NCBI GenBank assembly: GCA_026647215.1
Contig: JAPKHC010000045.1
Location: 1 to 30,206, forward strand
Direction: 5' to 3'
DNA from: F1-120-MAGs118 sp013360535
GTDB lineage: Bacteria; Planctomycetota; UBA1135; GCA-002686595
Length of the DNA: 30,206 nt
Program-made: the position numbers and the translations under genes
The notes under the pieces: model-generated
Database searches by the model: none
What the model was told of the DNA's origin: nothing
What the model saw: only the letters and a program-made list of their open reading frames with translations
Part shown: piece after piece, positions 26,177-30,206 of the stretch
Position numbering within the stretch: position 1 is the stretch's first letter
Layout of the letters: each line of letters starts with the position of its first letter

Positions 26177-28771
26177 ATGTCCGAACCTTTGCAAGACCAG
26201 GAGCGCTACGCGCGGCTCAAGGAGGTCTTCCTCGAGGTCCGCGAATTGGACCTCGATCGGCGCGAGGAACGCCTCGAGCAACTGTGTGAGGGCGACCTCG
26301 AGTTGCGCGAGGCGGCGCGCGAGCTTCTGGCGGACGACACGCGGACCGGGCACGAGTTCGAGCGGCTGCTCGCCAGCGTGCTCCCGCGGAAGGCCCCCGA
26401 ACCGGAGAACCTGCCGCCGCGCATCGGCAAGTACCTGGTCCGCGAGCGACTGGGCCACGGCGGCATGGGGGTCGTGTACCTGGCTGTGCAGGAGGACCTC
26501 GGTCGGCTCGTGGCGCTCAAGCTGCTGCGCAGCGACTCGCTGGACGAGGCGGCGCGACAGCGCTTCGTGCGCGAGGCGCGGATGCTCGGTCGGCTGCACC
26601 ACCCCGGCATCGCCGCGATCTACGAGTCGGGCGTGATCGAGGACGACGTCGGAGCGCGTCCCTGGTTCGCGATGGAATACGTGCGCGGCGAGACGCTGCT
26701 CGAGCACGCTCGCGCGCGGCAACTCGGGCTCCGCTCGCGCGTCGAGCTGGTCGCATCCGCCTGCGAGGCGGTCGCCGCGGCGCACCGCGAAGGCGTCGTG
26801 CACCGGGACCTGAAGCCGGGCAACATCCTCGTCGACGAGGCAGGTGTCGCGAAGGTGCTCGACTTCGGCGTCGCGCGCGCGCTCGACGACTCGCAGGGGG
26901 AAGCCAGCCTGACGCTGAGCGGTCAGGTCGTCGGCACGATCGAGTACATGAGCCCCGAGCAGGCCGGCGGCGAGCGCGCGCACATCGACGCGCGCACCGA
27001 CGTCTACGCGCTCGGTGTGGTGCTCTATCAGTTGATCAGCGAGAGCCTGCCGCACGACACCCACGGCTTGCTGGCGCACGAGGCGCTGCGGAGGGTGCGC
27101 GAGGACGAGCCGACGGCGCTGCGGCTGCGCGCGCCGGGCACGCCGCGCGACCTCGAGGCCGTGGTGGCGACCGCGCTAGCCCGCGAGCCCGCGCGGCGAT
27201 ACTCCGACGCTGGCGAGTTGCGCGACGACCTGCGGCGCTTCCTCTCAGGCGAGCCGGTGCGCGCGCGGCCTCCGAGCGTCGTGTACCAGCTTTCGCGACT
27301 GGTGCATCGCCACCGCGCCCTCGCCGCGGGCTTGGCCGCGACGTTCGTTGCGCTCATCGCCGGCCTCGCGGTCTCGCTCGTGGCCCTGCGGCGGGCGCGC
27401 AAGGCCGAGGCTCTGGCGCAGGAGCGCGAGGTCGGGATGCTGCGGCTGGCTGACCAGCGCCGGCTCGACGACCTGCTGGCCCGTGCGGACTCCCTGTGGC
27501 CGGCCGAGCCCGAACTCGTTCCAGAACTCGAGCGCTGGTTGAAGGAGGCCGAGGAGCTCGGTGCGCGGCTGCCGCTGCACCGCGACTTCCTGAGCTCGTT
27601 GCGATCCGAGGCGTCCTCCGCGACCGACGAGACGAGCCACGAGGGTCGGGCTTGGCTGGCCGACGTCCAGGAGCGCCTGATCTCACGCCTCGAAGCGTTC
27701 GTGGGGGAGGGCTCCCAAGGGGCGTGCCTCGACGAGCTGCGGCGTCGCACCGACCGCGCGCACACCCTGCGGGCGCGGACCGTCGACGCTTTCGCAGCGG
27801 AGTGGGAGCGCACGTGCGCGGCGATCGCTGCCTCGCCGCGCTACGGAGGGCTGGAGATCGAGCCGCAACCGGGGCTCGTGCCGCTCGGGCCCGACCCGGA
27901 CAGCGGCCTCGAGGAGTTCGCGCTGTTCGAGCTGACCGGGCCGATGCCAAGGCGAGACGCAGCCGACGGCCGCCTGGTGCTCGCGGACGACTTCGGGATC
28001 GTGCTCGTTCTGATCCCCGGCGGACTGGCTTGGATCGGCGCACAATCCGACGACCCGGCTCTGCCGAACTACACTTGGCACTCAAGGCCGAACGCCGGGC
28101 CGCCGCACTTGGTAGCTCTGGAGCCCTTCTTCCTCTCCAAGTTCGAGGTCACCAAGGGACAGTGGCGTGCGGCCGAGCTCGGCGAGCCGAGCTACCTGAA
28201 GATCGGCGGCAGCGCCTACGATTCGGTCCACACACCCCGCTTTCCGCTCGAGTCGATCAGCTGGACGGAGTCTCAGCGGCTGCTTCCCGCTGTCGGGCTC
28301 CTGCTGCCGACCGAAGCGCAATGGGAGTACGCGGCGCGCGCCGGCACCTCAGGTGGCTGGTGGACGGGCGATTCGCACCTCGACCTGATGGGGGTGGCCA
28401 ACCTCGCCGATCCTCGCGGCCCGGACGCTCCCTTTCCCGAGTGCTACTGGGACGGCAGCCAAGGTTGGGGGCCCGTGGGCGCCCATCGGGCCAACCCGTT
28501 CGGCCTGCACGACGTCTACGGCAGCGTCTACGAGTGGTGCCGCGAGACGTATTGGGTGCGCCAGTACGACTTCCCGGCGCGCTACGGCGACGGCCTGCGC
28601 CTCGTGCCCGAGGACACGCTCCGCGTCGCGCGCGGTGGCTCGTGCTTCGACACGGCTCGCGTCGCGTCGTCCCACTACCGCTCCGACTTTCTGGCGCACG
28701 CGGGCAACAACCAGATCGGGCTGCGCCCCGCTCGCCCGCTGCGAGGCAACTGGAGCTGGCCGGGTCCCTGA
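26177..28771 (+). CDS. Transmembrane Ser/Thr protein kinase with C-terminal FGE/SUMF1-like domain
   Basis: This 864-residue protein has a Hanks-type kinase domain (about 83-360) with glycine loop LGHGGMGVVY, VALK (Lys115), HRDLKPGN (Asp211), DFG (Asp229), SPEQ and DVYALG, so it should be active. A membrane helix lies at about 381-404, followed by a helical linker (405-590). The C-terminal formylglycine-generating-enzyme-like domain (about 600-860) shows 'FFLSKFEVTKGQWR', 'LPTEAQWEYAARAG', 'GLHDVYGSVYEWC' and 'RGGSCFDTARVASSHYR'. The catalytic cysteine pair of true FGE is not present, so the domain is probably a binding or sensor module. The start at 26177 is preferred; GTG 26162 would add five residues. 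Kinase-FGE fusions are known in Planctomycetota and Myxococcota. Confidence 0.92.
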   Translation: MSEPLQDQERYARLKEVFLEVRELDLDRREERLEQLCEGDLELREAARELLADDTRTGHEFERLLASVLPRKAPEPENLPPRIGKYLVRERLGHGGMGVVYLAVQEDLGRLVALKLLRSDSLDEAARQRFVREARMLGRLHHPGIAAIYESGVIEDDVGARPWFAMEYVRGETLLEHARARQLGLRSRVELVASACEAVAAAHREGVVHRDLKPGNILVDEAGVAKVLDFGVARALDDSQGEASLTLSGQVVGTIEYMSPEQAGGERAHIDARTDVYALGVVLYQLISESLPHDTHGLLAHEALRRVREDEPTALRLRAPGTPRDLEAVVATALAREPARRYSDAGELRDDLRRFLSGEPVRARPPSVVYQLSRLVHRHRALAAGLAATFVALIAGLAVSLVALRRARKAEALAQEREVGMLRLADQRRLDDLLARADSLWPAEPELVPELERWLKEAEELGARLPLHRDFLSSLRSEASSATDETSHEGRAWLADVQERLISRLEAFVGEGSQGACLDELRRRTDRAHTLRARTVDAFAAEWERTCAAIAASPRYGGLEIEPQPGLVPLGPDPDSGLEEFALFELTGPMPRRDAADGRLVLADDFGIVLVLIPGGLAWIGAQSDDPALPNYTWHSRPNAGPPHLVALEPFFLSKFEVTKGQWRAAELGEPSYLKIGGSAYDSVHTPRFPLESISWTESQRLLPAVGLLLPTEAQWEYAARAGTSGGWWTGDSHLDLMGVANLADPRGPDAPFPECYWDGSQGWGPVGAHRANPFGLHDVYGSVYEWCRETYWVRQYDFPARYGDGLRLVPEDTLRVARGGSCFDTARVASSHYRSDFLAHAGNNQIGLRPARPLRGNWSWPGP

Positions 28772-28845
28772 GAAATTCCGGAGATTGTGTTTCCCAGTTC
28801 GCGGCCGGCTGTCGCTTCAACCCTCCGCAGGACCCGCGACGCCCC

Positions 28846-29925
28846 ATGCACTCGACCTCCATCGATCGGGCGACGCTGGATCCGTGTCCGGTCGCACCCG
28901 CGGACCCGCAAACGTTCTCGGTGCTCACGCGCTACGGCGCCACGAGCCTCGACGCCTATCGGCCTTCGACGACTACGGGGCCCCAGGGCTGGCGGATGGC
29001 CTCGGCTCTCCTTGAACTGAACGCGCGCGCCCTGGACATCGACGATCTGCGTCCCATCGGCGAGGGGGCCCTGGGCTGGGTGTTCTTCTCGCGCCAGCGC
29101 TCGATTGGCCGGCCGATCGCCATCAAGGTAGGGAAGAGCGCCTTCGTCGATCCCAGACAGGACCCACTGCGCGTTCAGGGTTCCACGATGGCGCGCCTGG
29201 TGCACCCCAGCGTGCCTCGTGTGTATGCCTACGGCCAGCTTGCTCCCGCGGGGCCGAGTTATCTGTTCCTCGAGTGGATCGACGGCCCCGACTTGAACGC
29301 GGTGCTTCGGTCGGGGTCGCAAGCTCCCGGAGCGCCGAGGCAGCGCCGAGTTCTGGAGGGGCTGATGCAGGTCGCGATGGCGGTGGAATTCGGCCACCAG
29401 CGCGGCGAGCTGCACGGCGATGTGAAACCGGCCAATATCCTGCTTCCGGCCGACACGGCTCGACCCGCCGTCCTGGTGGACTGGAACGGTCACGAGCCGC
29501 GCGGGGCTGCCGGCGCTCTCGGCGACTCTCCCGCCGTCATGGGCAGTTGGGACTACTGGGATCCCACGCGGGTCCACGCACCGGACCTGCTCCACAGCCG
29601 CGAGAGTGACATCTGGGCGCTCGCTGCCACCCTCTACAGCGCACTCTGCGGCGTGACTCCGCTGGCTCACCACGGCTCCGCCGAGCAGCGCCTCGCGGCA
29701 CTGCGTGACGGCGCCCTCGCCTGGGACCAGCGGATTCGACCTGCGTCCCAAGTCGCCCCTCAGTTGGGGGCGCGACTCCTTGCCATTCTCGAGAAGGCGC
29801 TCGCCGAGGCACCGGAGCAGCGCTACGGCTCGGCGGCCGCGCTCGCGGCGGACCTGCAGGCCTACCTCGACAGCTGCGCCCCCGACGATGGGGCCACTTA
29901 CCCGCGCACGACCCCAAGGAGCTGA
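28846..29925 (+). CDS. Eukaryote-like protein kinase with altered HRD and DFG motifs
   Basis: This 359-residue soluble protein has an N-terminal extension of about 65 residues and a kinase fold from about 68 to 345. The glycine loop is IGEGALGWVFF and the lysine is in IAIK (Lys94). The catalytic loop reads HGDVKPANILL, with Gly in place of the Arg of HRD (Asp192 and Asn197 kept). The metal-binding motif reads VDWNG in place of DFG (Asp212 kept). 'DIWALAATLY' is the usual DxW-ALG segment. ATP-binding residues are complete, so activity is likely, but regulation by activation-loop phosphorylation is doubtful without the HRD arginine. No membrane helix. It follows the kinase-FGE gene by 74 bp and immediately precedes a SET-domain gene, probably in one operon. 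Confidence 0.85.
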   Translation: MHSTSIDRATLDPCPVAPADPQTFSVLTRYGATSLDAYRPSTTTGPQGWRMASALLELNARALDIDDLRPIGEGALGWVFFSRQRSIGRPIAIKVGKSAFVDPRQDPLRVQGSTMARLVHPSVPRVYAYGQLAPAGPSYLFLEWIDGPDLNAVLRSGSQAPGAPRQRRVLEGLMQVAMAVEFGHQRGELHGDVKPANILLPADTARPAVLVDWNGHEPRGAAGALGDSPAVMGSWDYWDPTRVHAPDLLHSRESDIWALAATLYSALCGVTPLAHHGSAEQRLAALRDGALAWDQRIRPASQVAPQLGARLLAILEKALAEAPEQRYGSAAALAADLQAYLDSCAPDDGATYPRTTPRS

Positions 29926-29927
29926 TG

Positions 29928-30206
29928 ATGTTGCTAGTGGATGCCCGGATCGGGCCGAGTCGGATCCATGGTCTTGGACTGATCGCTCAGGCTCCGATCG
30001 CCAAGGGCACGGTGGTCTGGCGGCTGGAGCCCACATTCGACGTGGTGATTCCAGAGTCGCAGCTCGCTCAGCTGTCGCTTGCCGCCAGGCGGGCGCTCGC
30101 CTACTACGCCGTGTTCGACATCGAGAAACGGGTCTTCATCCTGTCGAGCGACGACGACCGCTTCACCAACCACGCGGACGATCCCAATTGCAGCTTCCAT
30201 GGCGAG
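29928..30206 (+). CDS. SET-domain protein, N-terminal part (runs off the window)
   Basis: The first 93 residues are visible and the frame is still open at the window edge. The start 'MLLVDARIGPSRIHGLGLIAQ' followed by 'PIAKGTVVWRL' is the standard opening of a SET domain. 'DDRFTNHADDPNC' matches the core NHxxxPN motif that helps bind S-adenosylmethionine. SET proteins methylate lysines; bacterial stand-alone SET proteins exist but their targets are mostly unknown. ATG 29928 has AAGGAG six bases upstream; ATG 29925, overlapping the kinase stop, is a second possibility. The gene is directly coupled to the kinase before it. The post-SET end and C-terminus cannot be seen. Confidence 0.85.
   Translation, partial: MLLVDARIGPSRIHGLGLIAQAPIAKGTVVWRLEPTFDVVIPESQLAQLSLAARRALAYYAVFDIEKRVFILSSDDDRFTNHADDPNCSFHGE

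Noticed and set aside
25998..26636. Plus-strand frame of 212 codons starting in the hipA-kinase gap
   Set aside because: Most of it is a Ser/Arg/Cys-rich shadow of the kinase gene in another frame; the part in the gap shows no motif or ribosome binding site.
27976..28771. Active formylglycine-generating enzyme
   Set aside because: The catalytic cysteine pair is not visible and no sulfatase gene is nearby.

Overview
This is a high-GC window (about two thirds G+C or more, judged by eye) densely packed with genes. Its content suggests a member of the Planctomycetota, possibly one of its very GC-rich deep lineages. The pointers are a giant lipoprotein joining FG-GAP repeats, a PVC-type dehydrogenase propeller, a CxxCH cytochrome site and a DUF1080 domain; three eukaryote-like protein kinases in 30 kb, two with a membrane anchor and a large C-terminal sensor; and a SET-domain gene. 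I see no rRNA, tRNA, CRISPR array, insertion sequence or phage gene. The assignment rests on gene content and is an inference.

Layout. 1-3.4 kb: a secreted S9 peptidase, a DMT-type exporter and a small Dabb protein. 3.4-10.1 kb: the giant multidomain lipoprotein and a HEAT/von Willebrand A protein. 10.15-14.0 kb: a minus-strand helical-repeat protein divergent from a TPR receptor kinase. 14.08-17.57 kb: a tightly coupled run of six genes, namely a degenerate Lgt-like membrane protein, a radical SAM protein resembling archaeal tetraether lipid synthase (Tes), and four tandem paralogous three-helix membrane proteins. Stop and start codons overlap at most of these junctions. This is the most unusual part of the window and looks like an undescribed membrane-lipid or lipoprotein modification system. 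17.7-18.6 kb: a DUF2911 protein, followed by a perfect 125-nt palindrome where two convergent transcripts meet.

18.7-24.1 kb (minus strand): the 2-oxoglutarate dehydrogenase operon sucA-sucB-lpdA, encoding all three subunits of the TCA-cycle complex. Divergent from it is a hipBA toxin-antitoxin pair. The shared 299-bp intergenic region holds three HipB-type palindromic operators spaced exactly 61 bp apart, the last covering the hipB start codon. 26.2-30.2 kb: a kinase with a C-terminal FGE/SUMF1-like domain, a second kinase with altered catalytic motifs, and a SET-domain gene cut off by the window end, probably one transcription unit.

Several genes are preceded by AT-containing hexamers resembling -10 boxes (TATCCT, TAGGAT, TAAGAT, TAGAAT, TAGCTT). 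In some cases they lie so close to the start codon that the mRNA may be leaderless. No computation was run; all domain calls come from motif recognition.
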